DNA of 64,000 nucleotides from Candidatus Pantoea carbekii (GTDB taxonomy: Bacteria > Pseudomonadota > Gammaproteobacteria > Enterobacterales > Enterobacteriaceae): the NCBI RefSeq assembly GCF_000971765.1, contig NZ_CP010907.1, positions 186,001 through 250,000 on the forward strand, in the 5' to 3' direction. Shown one piece after another: positions 11,813 through 20,440 of this stretch. Below the pieces are notes generated by a model. It searched no databases. It saw nothing but the letters and a program-made list of their open reading frames with translations, and was not told where the DNA came from. Within the stretch, counting starts at the first letter, position 1. Every line of letters starts with the position of its first letter. Position numbers and translations under genes: made by a program.

Positions 11813-12697
11813 TTAGTAATCAATCAAACTACTACTTAATATACAAAAAACACCCATTAAATCAGCATGACGAATCATAACTTTTGTATGCTTGTTAACT
11901 TTAGGTTTAGCATGATAAGCTATACCTAAAGCTGCGTTTTTAATCATTGCAAGATCATTAACGCCATCACCAATTGCTACAGTTTGTGTAGATGAAATGT
12001 TAAAGGATTTTGCTAATGTATTTAATATTTGAGCTTTATACTGAGCGTTAACAATTTGTCCAAGTATTTTACCGGTCACTTTTCCATTGCAAATCTCTAA
12101 TTTATTAGCAAATGCAGCATTTAAGTGTAACTTATGATATAAATAATTGGTATAAAAAGTAAAACCTCCCGAAGCAATTGCTATTTTCCAGTTAAAATTT
12201 TTTAATTTTTCTACTAATCTAGTTAAACCAGGCGTCAACGGTAGTTCATCAAGCACTTTTTTAAGAATGCTCGCATCGGTACCTTTTAATATACTAACTC
12301 TTTTGCGCAAACTAGTTTCAAAATCCATTTCTCCGCACATCGCACGTTCAGTAATTTCAGTTACTTGAATACCATATCCTGCTAATTTAGCAATTTCATC
12401 AATACATTCAATTTGAATAGCTGTAGAATCCATATCCATTAATAATAAACCTGGGATATTCAGATATGGAATTTGACTAAGTTGTACAACGTCAAATCCT
12501 TTATTATATGCTAACTGAATTGCAAAAGTTGTTAGTGAACCACTTATATGTATTACTTGGTAATCATCGATATTCCAATCATTGATAATTGTGTATGCAT
12601 CTTTTAGCTGATAGAAATACTCTGCAACTTTTTGTTTACTGAGTCTCCGACCATACAGTAACCAGTGATTTTGTTGATTCTGATAACATAGCGGCAT
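11813..12697 (-). CDS. serB: Phosphoserine phosphatase
   Basis: A 294-residue HAD-family phosphatase for the last step of serine synthesis. Motif I is MDMDSTAIQIECIDEIAKLAG (nucleophile Asp in DMDST). Next are ERAMCGEMDFETSLRKRV, IASGGFTFYT (motif II) and AIGDGVNDLAMIK (motif IV), ending ADLMGVFCILSSSL. E. coli SerB has 322 residues. The start MPLCYQNQ aligns with an internal MPLDYHAG of E. coli, and an in-frame TAA sits just upstream, so about 28 poorly conserved N-terminal residues are gone. No clear ribosome binding site precedes it. The catalytic domain is complete and the gene should be active. Confidence 0.96.
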   Translation of the reverse strand: MPLCYQNQQNHWLLYGRRLSKQKVAEYFYQLKDAYTIINDWNIDDYQVIHISGSLTTFAIQLAYNKGFDVVQLSQIPYLNIPGLLLMDMDSTAIQIECIDEIAKLAGYGIQVTEITERAMCGEMDFETSLRKRVSILKGTDASILKKVLDELPLTPGLTRLVEKLKNFNWKIAIASGGFTFYTNYLYHKLHLNAAFANKLEICNGKVTGKILGQIVNAQYKAQILNTLAKSFNISSTQTVAIGDGVNDLAMIKNAALGIAYHAKPKVNKHTKVMIRHADLMGVFCILSSSLIDY

Positions 12698-12793
12698 TGA
12701 TTTTTAACCGTTATTTGAGAATAATGGATATTATGCAAGTGAAAAATTGTATTTAAAATATCGGTATTTTAGCGTTGGAGTGTGTATCATACA

Positions 12794-12902
12794 TAATAAT
12801 AACTATTTCAAAAGAATTTTTTGATTTATCAATTTAAAAAAAATGATCCTATCATCTTGTATTTAATAATATTATTGATATCTTTTGAAATAGTTATTAT
12901 TA
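12794..12902. repeat. Perfect 22-bp inverted repeat flanking a 65-nt core
   Basis: The arm at 12794-12815 (begins TAATAATAACT, ends TTTCAAAAGA) is the exact reverse complement of 12881-12902. The 65-nt core is AT-rich and holds a small AATAATATTATT palindrome. The flanks show no obvious target-site duplication. The shape resembles a MITE or a long hairpin RNA, but no second copy is visible in this window. Confidence 0.85.
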
Positions 12903-13093
12903 AAGAGATTTATATATTGCAGAGATCAATAACATGTCGCGTATTAAGTATAGGCATTTGTTGCTCGTTTATCCCGAATTTATACATATGGTATAATATG
13001 TATATGAGAGATATATTATATTCAATTTATTAGAATGATAATAACTCAATCATTATTATAGTTTCATATAGTTATTTTTTTATTTAAATAATG

Positions 13094-13116
13094 ATGCATC
13101 ATGATGAATGATGCAT
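13094..13116. repeat. 9-bp inverted repeat with 5-nt loop
   Basis: ATGCATCAT and ATGATGCAT pair around GATGA. The run is made of ATG/CAT triplets and partly self-palindromic. No T-tract follows. It lies in the serB-holD spacer. Confidence 0.6.
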
Positions 13117-13633
13117 GGGATTTTCATTAAAGTATCAATATAAAGTATTCATTTGAATATACAATACCGTATGGAGCATTTTTTTGGAAAGTATTCAGAA
13201 AACACTTACGTTAAATAATATTGAATATAGAATATCTTTTATTTAATCAAAATATACATATATAATTCTAATATTTGATCTATGAAAATAAAAATAGTAT
13301 TGATAAAATCATGTATTTTTATGTCTGATAACATTTAAAATATATTTTATAATCGATAAAATTAGTATTTTATTTACTTTAATTGCAATACATGTTAATT
13401 ATGCATTGCAATTTGTAATCATACCAATATATAACACAATTCATATATACATTAAAGAGATCAAGTATCTATTAATATTATTAAATAATAAAGAGAAATA
13501 TTTTACTTAAATTGTATATGATTCAATCATTTTAAACAAAATAGCTAATGTTCTAAATTTTTTTCAGATTATAGTTATAGTAATAAAGATTGGTCACAGG
13601 TTATTTATAATAGATAAAGTAAATTTTTGAATT

Positions 13634-14038
13634 TTATTTCAAATTGTTATTTAGATAATTACATATTTGCTTCCATAGATCGCGTTTCTGCTTACTACTG
13701 TTTGAAAAAACATTAAAAGAAGCTGTAGTAAATTTAATACCATTGAAGCAATGATCACTTTCAAATCCTAGCAACCAAGCACAACAATTGACTTTCACCG
13801 GTAACATGACTAATTGATTTGGCAATAACACAATTACATCTTTATTTTGAAAATTCAGTGCTTGTAATACATCTTTAACTAACGGTTCTTCTAATATTAA
13901 AATATGCTCAGTCACTAAAATAAGTTGAGCAGAAGGAATTAAGTATATTGTATTATTATTTTTCAGTAAACACGGAAATCGTAGCTGGTATTGTGTAATT
14001 CCTGTTTGCTGTATAATCCAATAGCGTCTTGAATTCAT
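13634..14038 (-). CDS. holD: DNA polymerase III psi subunit
   Basis: A 134-residue protein matching E. coli HolD (137 aa). Psi links the clamp loader to chi (HolC) and so to SSB. Diagnostic blocks are MNSRRYWIIQQTGITQYQLR (E. coli: TSRRDWQLQQLGITQWSLR), the central LVKDVLQALN and the C-terminal LWKQICNYLNNN. Sequence identity is modest apart from these blocks, as usual for this fast-evolving subunit. Its partner holC is also present in this window, so the chi-psi pair is intact. Confidence 0.9.
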   Translation of the reverse strand: MNSRRYWIIQQTGITQYQLRFPCLLKNNNTIYLIPSAQLILVTEHILILEEPLVKDVLQALNFQNKDVIVLLPNQLVMLPVKVNCCAWLLGFESDHCFNGIKFTTASFNVFSNSSKQKRDLWKQICNYLNNNLK

Positions 14039-15301
14039 ATTTTCTACTTTATTAAGTCAATTTAATTGAAAATTGTCAATGTCTGTTTTAAAATTTTATA
14101 ATTTATTTGATTTGAAATTATATTTACATTTTTTTTGGAGTTTTATTTATACTATTATACTAGTTGCAAACTATATTTGGATTAATATTTGTTGTCAATA
14201 AATTTTAACTAAATTCAATAACTCTGAAATCGAGGATTACCGATATTTTAATGTAATCCAACTGGGATATATGATGTAACATATTTATGAATACAATTGA
14301 TTTTTTATGAATTAAAAATAGTTTTTTATCAGTTTTAAATTAACTCATCTCACAATACTATTTAATGAAATTAAATTATGCACGTGTATATATATATTTG
14401 AAATATATTGTATTTCTAAAATACTAGTTTTTAAAATAAATAATCATAGTACTGAGTACTTATTGGATACGGAGAAAGTAATATAACTTTATAATATTTT
14501 ATAAATAAGTAAAATAAATCGTAATCTTTACCAATGTCATCTGTTATAATAAACGTCATCAAATGATGTTTCATAATGAAAGTCTTGTTTAAACAACACA
14601 TAAAGTAATAATAGTGAAAATTTGTACTAGTCGAAGTCTAAGGAGTTAAGAAAAGAAAAATATTGATTATTAGATAATTAGACATGCACCTACGAAAAAT
14701 TGCGACATTTAACGCAATGATGTATTATTAGTTTTAATTATTAAGATCACTATATCTTTTGCGATGGCCAGTACAATACCTAACAGCAAAACTATAAACT
14801 TTATCACTAATATTGACTCCATTATTAATCAAAGGCCACATTAAAATAGAATGACTTGCTAAACTGGAGATAAATATATAAATAAATGAAGTTTTATTCA
14901 AAGAGTTATATATAATATTTTAATTTATTAAATATATTATTATGATACAAACAAGCAGCATTTAATAGTTAACGTAGTCTAAAGTGATAAAAAATTCGAC
15001 TACTATATAAAACATACTTAATATTTTTACAATTGAGTATATTAATAATTAACCCTTAGATATTTCTATTAACAAAAAAGTATTTTCAATTTATTATTAC
15101 CAATTCTTAATTATAACACTTAATCGCTTTTAGTATGAATTACACAAAACTATTCATACAATGATTTAATTCTTTAAAATATTATAACTATATGATTAAT
15201 ATGGTCTTTTAAAGAATTTGTTCAAAATTTATAGTTAATTTTTAAGATTTTTCTTACTATCTGCTTGAGATCAATAAAAATTAATAAAACGCTTATAATA
15301 G
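14039..15301. other. AT-rich spacer between holD and tRNA-Leu
   Basis: About 1.26 kb with no reading frame, RNA gene or homology that I can see. It marks a junction where the order of genes leaves the E. coli serB-holD neighbourhood and enters the leuX-lptG-pepA neighbourhood. Confidence 0.55.
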
Positions 15302-15382
15302 TGCCGAAGGCCGGATTCGAACCGGCATGTATTTCTACGGTTGATTTTGAATCAACTGCGTCTACCATTTCACCACTTCGGC
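15302..15382 (-). tRNA. leuX: tRNA-Leu (anticodon CAA)
   Basis: The minus strand folds as a class II tRNA. The acceptor stem GCCGAAG pairs with CTTCGGC, the anticodon stem-loop TTGATTCAAAATCAA carries CAA, there is a long variable arm, and the T arm holds GGTTCGAATCC. It is nearly identical to E. coli leuX, which also lies near lptFG and pepA. The discriminator A is followed by CTA, so CCA is not encoded and must be added after transcription. Confidence 0.97.
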
Positions 15383-15823
15383 ACGTGAATAATAATGTAT
15401 ATTAAGTATAATAATATTGTAATATCAATCTTTAACAATTTTTATATAATCATTTAAAACAATGATTTTTAAATTAAAAATACAATTTTTGTAAATAACC
15501 ATACATTACTTAGATGCTAAGCTTATAATCATATTAAACATTAAGCAATAATTTTTAATCTGCTTAAATATTGTTATTTTCTGTTATAAATATTATTTCC
15601 ATTAGTATAGAATAATTTTCTATGCAATATCAAATACTCATATATATAACCATATTGCGATTATTTATCTCTTTATGAAATATATAAATGCATATATTTC
15701 ATAAAGAGATCATTACAATCTGTCACTATTATATGACATTTAACTTGTTATTTAAAATAGAAAATATTTATATATTATTGTTATTTAAGTGCATAGTTTG
15801 ATAAACATCATCAAAAAATAAAA
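15383..15823. other. Spacer between tRNA-Leu and lptG
   Basis: About 440 AT-rich bases without a gene. It contains the 19-bp hairpin at 15667-15710. A weak TTGATA-17-TTAATA promoter for the tRNA can be drawn on the minus strand just upstream of 15382, but in such AT-rich sequence this means little. Confidence 0.5.
15667..15710. repeat. Perfect 19-bp hairpin, 6-nt loop
   Basis: ATCTCTTTATGAAATATAT (15667-15685) and ATATATTTCATAAAGAGAT (15692-15710) are exact reverse complements around AAATGC. It lies 114 bases after the lptG stop on the minus strand and before tRNA-Leu. No T-tract follows on the minus strand, so it is not a classic terminator, though it could end or stabilise the lptFG transcript. 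Confidence 0.85.
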
Positions 15824-16903
15824 TTAGTGATATTTTATAAATAAAAATAAACTAAGCGTAAAAAACACTACACTTGGAAAAATTGCTCCTATTACCGATG
15901 ACATTCCAAATATCAAAGTTAATGGGCTAAAAATTTGGTCAAGTACATAAAATAAAAAACCAAAACTAATTCCTGTTACTACACGTGTAGTCATTGAAAC
16001 ATTTAATAATGGACCCATTATACATGATAGAGCGGTTAACAGCATGCTTACTATTGAAAAAGGAAGAAAGATTTTTCTCCACATATTTAATACATAACGT
16101 CCTGATTCCTGTCCACTGTTTTCTAAATACTTGCTATACTTATACAGTCCGTTAATGGATAGTGAATACGGATCAAGAACCAATACACTTAGTTTATCTG
16201 GTGTTAGGTTAGTATTCCACTCACGAATTAAAATGTGAGATTTAATGACTTGTTGAAGAAAATTTTTGAAATGTAATTCATCAATCTGTTCCAGCATCCA
16301 TGCTCCTCTTGTTTCATTCCAAGTACCTTGTTCTGCATAAAGCCATTTTGTTAAATGAAATTGAGCATCAAAAGTATAAATATTAATATTAACAATATTC
16401 GTGTTGTCTTTTATATGATTAATATAGATAAAACTATTACCATCTCTAATCCATAATTTGTTATTTTTTGAAAAAAACGGACCGCCGTATAACTGCTCTG
16501 TGCGATAGTTACGTGCTATGCGTTCGCAATTATCAACAACACATTCACTAAGTAGCATCATACTAATCACTAGCGGAACAGTAATTTTTATAACTGCTAA
16601 AACAATGCGTGCATGAGTAAAACCTATTGCTTGCATTACTACAAGCTCATTATGTTGCGCTAATATTCCTAAGCCTATTATACCACCTAATAATACAGCC
16701 ATCGAGAAAAAAATCTCAATATCTTTCGGAACAGTTAATATAGTATAGTAAGCAGCGCCAAGTGCAGTATAGTTACCTTGCCATGTTTGACGTAGCTGCT
16801 CGATAAATTTAATTATTGCGGATAATGATAACAAAATAAATAATGCTATCATAATTATATTAAAAACTTTTTTACCTATATAACGATCAAGTATTTTAAA
16901 CAC
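15824..16903 (-). CDS. lptG: LPS export ABC transporter permease LptG
   Basis: A 359-residue inner-membrane protein (E. coli 360 aa). With LptF and the ATPase LptB it extracts lipopolysaccharide from the inner membrane and passes it to the LptC-A-DE bridge. The start MFKILDRYIGKKVFN matches E. coli after its first residues. Three N-terminal membrane spans (about 13-120) carry DIEIFFSMAVLLGGIIGLG and ELVVMQAIGFT. A periplasmic beta-jellyroll region contains WNTNLTPDKLSVLVLDPYSL, and three C-terminal spans include RVVTGISFGFLFYVLDQIF. The start overlaps the lptF stop by 8 bases, so the two are co-translated. Retention implies that LPS is still made and exported. Confidence 0.96.
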   Translation of the reverse strand: MFKILDRYIGKKVFNIIMIALFILLSLSAIIKFIEQLRQTWQGNYTALGAAYYTILTVPKDIEIFFSMAVLLGGIIGLGILAQHNELVVMQAIGFTHARIVLAVIKITVPLVISMMLLSECVVDNCERIARNYRTEQLYGGPFFSKNNKLWIRDGNSFIYINHIKDNTNIVNINIYTFDAQFHLTKWLYAEQGTWNETRGAWMLEQIDELHFKNFLQQVIKSHILIREWNTNLTPDKLSVLVLDPYSLSINGLYKYSKYLENSGQESGRYVLNMWRKIFLPFSIVSMLLTALSCIMGPLLNVSMTTRVVTGISFGFLFYVLDQIFSPLTLIFGMSSVIGAIFPSVVFFTLSLFLFIKYH

Positions 16904-18014
16904 TATTATTGACTCGTCTATACCAACTTTTTAGAAATACAATAATGCGACGTATCGGTAACGTATGCGATGTATTAAGTATTAATCCTATTAACAAATA
17001 AAATAACGCAATTTCCCACATCCAAAATATCGCATCTAATTTGTCTTTTGATACATTTGATCTCATTAAACTTTCTAATAAAAAAAACATTAAATATAGT
17101 AACATTGCTGGTAACATTGATAGTATTTGACCATAACGTGGATTGATTACACTAAGCGGAACCGCTATTATTGCCATTATAAAAACCGAACATACTATTA
17201 TTAGACGCCAGTGTAGTTCAGCCCTAATCAGCGGATTATTATCACTAAAAAGCTTCATTATATCGGCTTCATCAAAATTATTTGGATCAGGTTTTTTTTC
17301 TTTATGTTGATAGTGAACTAATGCGTGAAAATTTGAAAAATTTGTAATGCGAAAATTTTTCAAAAATTTATTTACTTCAAAATGATAGCCTTTATTTAAG
17401 ATAATCACCTGTGATGCATTTTCTGATTTTTCTATATAGCCGCTTTCTGCTAGAATAAAAGCAGACTGTATATTTTCTTGAATCGGAAACTGTACTAGAA
17501 AGACTTTACTAAATTTGTTATGTTTAATATTTTCAACAAATAGTACTGTATGAGAATTTTGAAATATTTGAAAGCGGCCTGCAGGTATTGCTGTAATGAT
17601 AGGATTAATTTTAATATTGTATATTACTGTATTTTTGCACCGTGATGACCATGGACTTAACCATACTACATTGATTGCTGCTAGTATAGCAGTAAAAAAA
17701 GCTAAGATCATAGCGGCTTTTATTAGTACTCCTTTGCCTACACCGCATGCATGTATGACTATAAGTTCATTATGTATGTATAGACGTCCAAAAGTTATTA
17801 AAATTGCTAAAAATAAACTCAATGGTAAGATAAGTTTTAATATATCAGTAATGCCAAAACCCAATATTGTTAAGATCAATTCCTTCGGCAATTCACCACA
17901 TACTACAGCACTTAAAATTTTTACTAGCTTCTGGCAAAAAAAAATCAATAGCAGAATAAACCAACTCACTAATTGGCTTTTAAAAATTTCCCTAGCTAGA
18001 TATCTAACGATCAT
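16896..18014 (-). CDS. lptF: LPS export ABC transporter permease LptF
   Basis: A 372-residue protein (E. coli 366 aa) with the LptF/LptG fold. The N-terminus IVRYLAREIFKSQLVSWFILLLIF resembles E. coli LptF. It contains ELIVIHACGVGKGVLIKAA, the coupling-helix region for LptB. A long periplasmic domain (about residues 125-265) includes HWRLIIVCSVFIMAIIAVPLS at its end, and C-terminal membrane spans follow. It is the first gene of a two-gene operon with lptG, transcribed away from pepA, as in E. coli. The start ATG at 18014 keeps the family N-terminus. Confidence 0.95.
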   Translation of the reverse strand: MIVRYLAREIFKSQLVSWFILLLIFFCQKLVKILSAVVCGELPKELILTILGFGITDILKLILPLSLFLAILITFGRLYIHNELIVIHACGVGKGVLIKAAMILAFFTAILAAINVVWLSPWSSRCKNTVIYNIKINPIITAIPAGRFQIFQNSHTVLFVENIKHNKFSKVFLVQFPIQENIQSAFILAESGYIEKSENASQVIILNKGYHFEVNKFLKNFRITNFSNFHALVHYQHKEKKPDPNNFDEADIMKLFSDNNPLIRAELHWRLIIVCSVFIMAIIAVPLSVINPRYGQILSMLPAMLLYLMFFLLESLMRSNVSKDKLDAIFWMWEIALFYLLIGLILNTSHTLPIRRIIVFLKSWYRRVNNSV

Positions 18015-18111
18015 CAGATTTAATACACCTTTACAGACTGATTTTCAAAAATATGTGTAATTTTTTATTTTTTTTATTTATTATTTGTATTGCTTAAATT
18101 CATGAAAATTA

Positions 18112-18141
18112 TTTTTATACATAAATTTTTTATACATAAAT
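18112..18141. repeat. Exact 15-bp tandem duplication
   Basis: TTTTTATACATAAAT occurs twice head to tail (18112-18126 and 18127-18141) in the 301-bp region between the divergent lptF and pepA genes. It is probably a replication-slippage product. The rest of this divergent spacer shows no clear operator. Confidence 0.8.
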
Positions 18142-18315
18142 ATTGTACAAGAAAATATTAGAGTATCTAAAAAATACATCATTGTGATATTTTAATTTAT
18201 TTAATGACTACTAGAATTGAATTCTATGTATAACAATATAGACAAATTAATCGGGTGTAAACAAGTTACATCTGAAACAATTAATAGTTTTGTCTTGAAC
18301 AATTAAGGAAACTAA

Positions 18316-19884
18316 ATGGAATTTATTGTAAAACATGATAATTTAGAAAAAGAATTTAGTCCTTGCATAGTATTAAGTATATTCGAATCATGTAATTTAT
18401 CACCTATGGCAGAACAACTAGATAAAATCAGTGATGGTTATATTAGTTCTCTTTTACAACGTGGTGAATTAAAAGGAAAAATAGGACAGACATTACTTTT
18501 GTACCATGTACCCAATGTTTTATCGGAACGTATTCTTCTCATTGGTTGCGGAAAAAAAAATGAACTTAGCGAATATGAATATAAAAAGATTATTAAAACA
18601 ACTATTAAAGTTCTGAATAGTACAGCTTCAATAGAAGCCATATGCTTCTTAACTGAACTAAATGTCAAAACACGAAATATCTATTGGAAAATACGCCAAG
18701 CAGTTGAAATATCAAAAGAAGTTATTTATAATTTCGATAATCTGAAAAGCAAAAAAACTGAATTACACCATCCATTACGTAAACTGGTATTTTACGTACC
18801 AGAAAATGATGAACTAACTAGCGGTACCCTTGCCATTCAACATGGTGTAGCAATTGCTAATGGTATAAAAATCGCTAAAGATATTAGCAATATGCCACCC
18901 AATATTTGTAATTCTGAATACTTATCATTACATGCGCGTCAATTAGCAAATGAGTTCAGTACAAATATCAATACACGGGTTATCAATGAAGAACAAATGA
19001 AAAAATTAGGCATGAATGCTTATTTAGCAGTCAGCGCCGGTTCTCAGAACGAATCCCTTATGTCAATAATTGAATATAAAGGTAGCAATAATCCCAAAAT
19101 ACATCCAATTGTTTTAGTAGGTAAAGGTTTAACATTTGATTCTGGTGGTATTTCCATTAAACCAGCTGGGGCAATGGATGAAATGAAATATGATATGTGT
19201 GGTGCTGCCGCAGTATATGCAGTAATGCATGTAGTTGCAGAATTAAATTTACCCTTAAATATAGTAGGCATTCTAGCAGGATGTGAAAATATGGTAAATG
19301 GCTGTTCAATGCGTCCTGGTGATATATTAACTACTATGTCTGGGCAAACTGTAGAAGTTTTAAATACAGATGCTGAAGGTCGTCTAGTACTATGCGATGT
19401 ATTAACTTATATTGAACGCTTTAAACCGGAATTGGTGATTGATGTTGCTACTCTTACTGGTGCTTGTGTAATCGCTCTAGGTCACCATTTCAGTGGTTTA
19501 TTATCAAATAATAATTCATTAGCTAAAGAGTTAATTAACGCTTCTGAACAATCTGGTGATCGTGTTTGGCGTTTACCGATAACAGATGAATATCAGAAAC
19601 AATTAGAATCTAATTTTGCTGATATAGCTAACATTGGTGATCGTTCAGGTGGTACAATCACTGCAGCATGTTTTCTTGCACGTTTTGCATATAAATTTCA
19701 TTGGGCTCATTTAGATATCGCTGGAACTGCTTGGAATTCCGGTAAAAACAAAGGTGCAACAGGTCGGCCGGTTGCGATGCTCTGTCAATTTTTGATAAAT
19801 CGAGCTACTTTAAACAGTCGAGCTACTTTAAACAGTAATGATGAAAGTAATACATCACTGAACAATGCAATGGTTAGTTATTAA
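18316..19884 (+). CDS. pepA: Leucyl aminopeptidase PepA
   Basis: A 522-residue M17 dimetal aminopeptidase (E. coli 503 aa). In E. coli it is also a DNA-binding protein in Xer recombination and carAB control. Metal and active-site motifs are intact: [20 protein letters not shown], the family signature [12 protein letters not shown], and [19 protein letters not shown]. The ribosome binding site AAGGAAA precedes the ATG. The C-terminus runs about 19 residues past the E. coli end and contains an exact tandem duplication, [12 protein letters not shown], so this tail is unlikely to be needed for catalysis. The gene starts a pepA-holC-valS cluster in the same order and strand. Confidence 0.97.
   Translation: MEFIVKHDNLEKEFSPCIVLSIFESCNLSPMAEQLDKISDGYISSLLQRGELKGKIGQTLLLYHVPNVLSERILLIGCGKKNELSEYEYKKIIKTTIKVLNSTASIEAICFLTELNVKTRNIYWKIRQAVEISKEVIYNFDNLKSKKTELHHPLRKLVFYVPENDELTSGTLAIQHGVAIANGIKIAKDISNMPPNICNSEYLSLHARQLANEFSTNINTRVINEEQMKKLGMNAYLAVSAGSQNESLMSIIEYKGSNNPKIHPIVLVGKGLTFDSGGISIKPAGAMDEMKYDMCGAAAVYAVMHVVAELNLPLNIVGILAGCENMVNGCSMRPGDILTTMSGQTVEVLNTDAEGRLVLCDVLTYIERFKPELVIDVATLTGACVIALGHHFSGLLSNNNSLAKELINASEQSGDRVWRLPITDEYQKQLESNFADIANIGDRSGGTITAACFLARFAYKFHWAHLDIAGTAWNSGKNKGATGRPVAMLCQFLINRATLNSRATLNSNDESNTSLNNAMVSY
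19801..19836 (+). repeat. In-frame 18-bp tandem duplication inside pepA
   Basis: CGAGCTACTTTAAACAGT is repeated exactly, adding RATLNS at the protein level in the C-terminal extension. Identity is complete at DNA level, which suggests a recent slippage event. Confidence 0.9.
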
Positions 19885-19968
19885 AATACGCATAAATGTT
19901 CAAATACTGCTATTACTGTTTTTATAAAAGTATAGATGATATATGATCAATCATATATTAAGGTACAA

Positions 19969-20415
19969 ATGAAAAAAGCTACTTTTTATATACTAAATTC
20001 TAACAATATTCAAAATGGTTTAACTGCTATAGAAACACTAGTGTGTAACTTGGTTAACTTATTTTGGCGTAATAAAAAACGTATTCTAATTTCTTGTGAA
20101 AATAAAAAACAGGCTTATTGTTTAGATGAAGCATTATGGCTATATCCTGCTAATACTTTTATACCACATAATCTTGTAGGTGAAAAAATTAATTATAGTG
20201 CACCAATTGAGATAATATGGCCACAACACAGCCATAATTATTCAAAGCAAGACATTTTAATTAATTTATTACCACAATTTACAAATCTAGTGACAGTATT
20301 TGATGAAGTGATAGATTTTGTGCCCTATGAAAAAAAAATTCTAAAAGAATTAGCACGTCAACGTTATAAAACCTATCGTGGTTTAGGTTTTCAATTAAGT
20401 GCAGTTTACCAATAG
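19969..20415 (+). CDS. holC: DNA polymerase III chi subunit
   Basis: A 148-residue protein (E. coli 147 aa). Chi bridges the clamp loader, through psi, to single-stranded DNA-binding protein. I start it at MKKATFYILNSNN, which matches the E. coli N-terminus MKNATFYLL and has AAGG upstream; an in-frame ATG at 19936 would add 11 unsupported residues. Conserved blocks are RILISCENKKQAYCLDEALW, FIPHNLVGE and EVIDFVPYEKK, ending RQRYKTYRGLGFQL. It lies between pepA and valS, as in E. coli, with 25 bases to valS. Confidence 0.95.
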   Translation: MKKATFYILNSNNIQNGLTAIETLVCNLVNLFWRNKKRILISCENKKQAYCLDEALWLYPANTFIPHNLVGEKINYSAPIEIIWPQHSHNYSKQDILINLLPQFTNLVTVFDEVIDFVPYEKKILKELARQRYKTYRGLGFQLSAVYQ

Positions 20416-20440
20416 TAACTATAAATAATGAAAATAAATA

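Larger units (their letters stand above)
12698..13633. other. Spacer between serB and holD with inverted repeats
   Basis: No credible gene. A 70-codon plus-strand frame at 12821-13033 overlaps the inverted-repeat structure and resembles no family I know. The two inverted repeats in this spacer are listed separately; the rest is featureless AT-rich sequence. Confidence 0.55.

Noticed and set aside
12821-13033. 70-codon plus-strand frame upstream of serB
   Set aside because: It overlaps the inverted-repeat element, has no motif or ribosome binding site, and is of a length expected by chance.
17596-18060. 154-codon frame antisense to lptF
   Set aside because: Shadow of the lptF reading frame; lptF on the other strand is clearly real.
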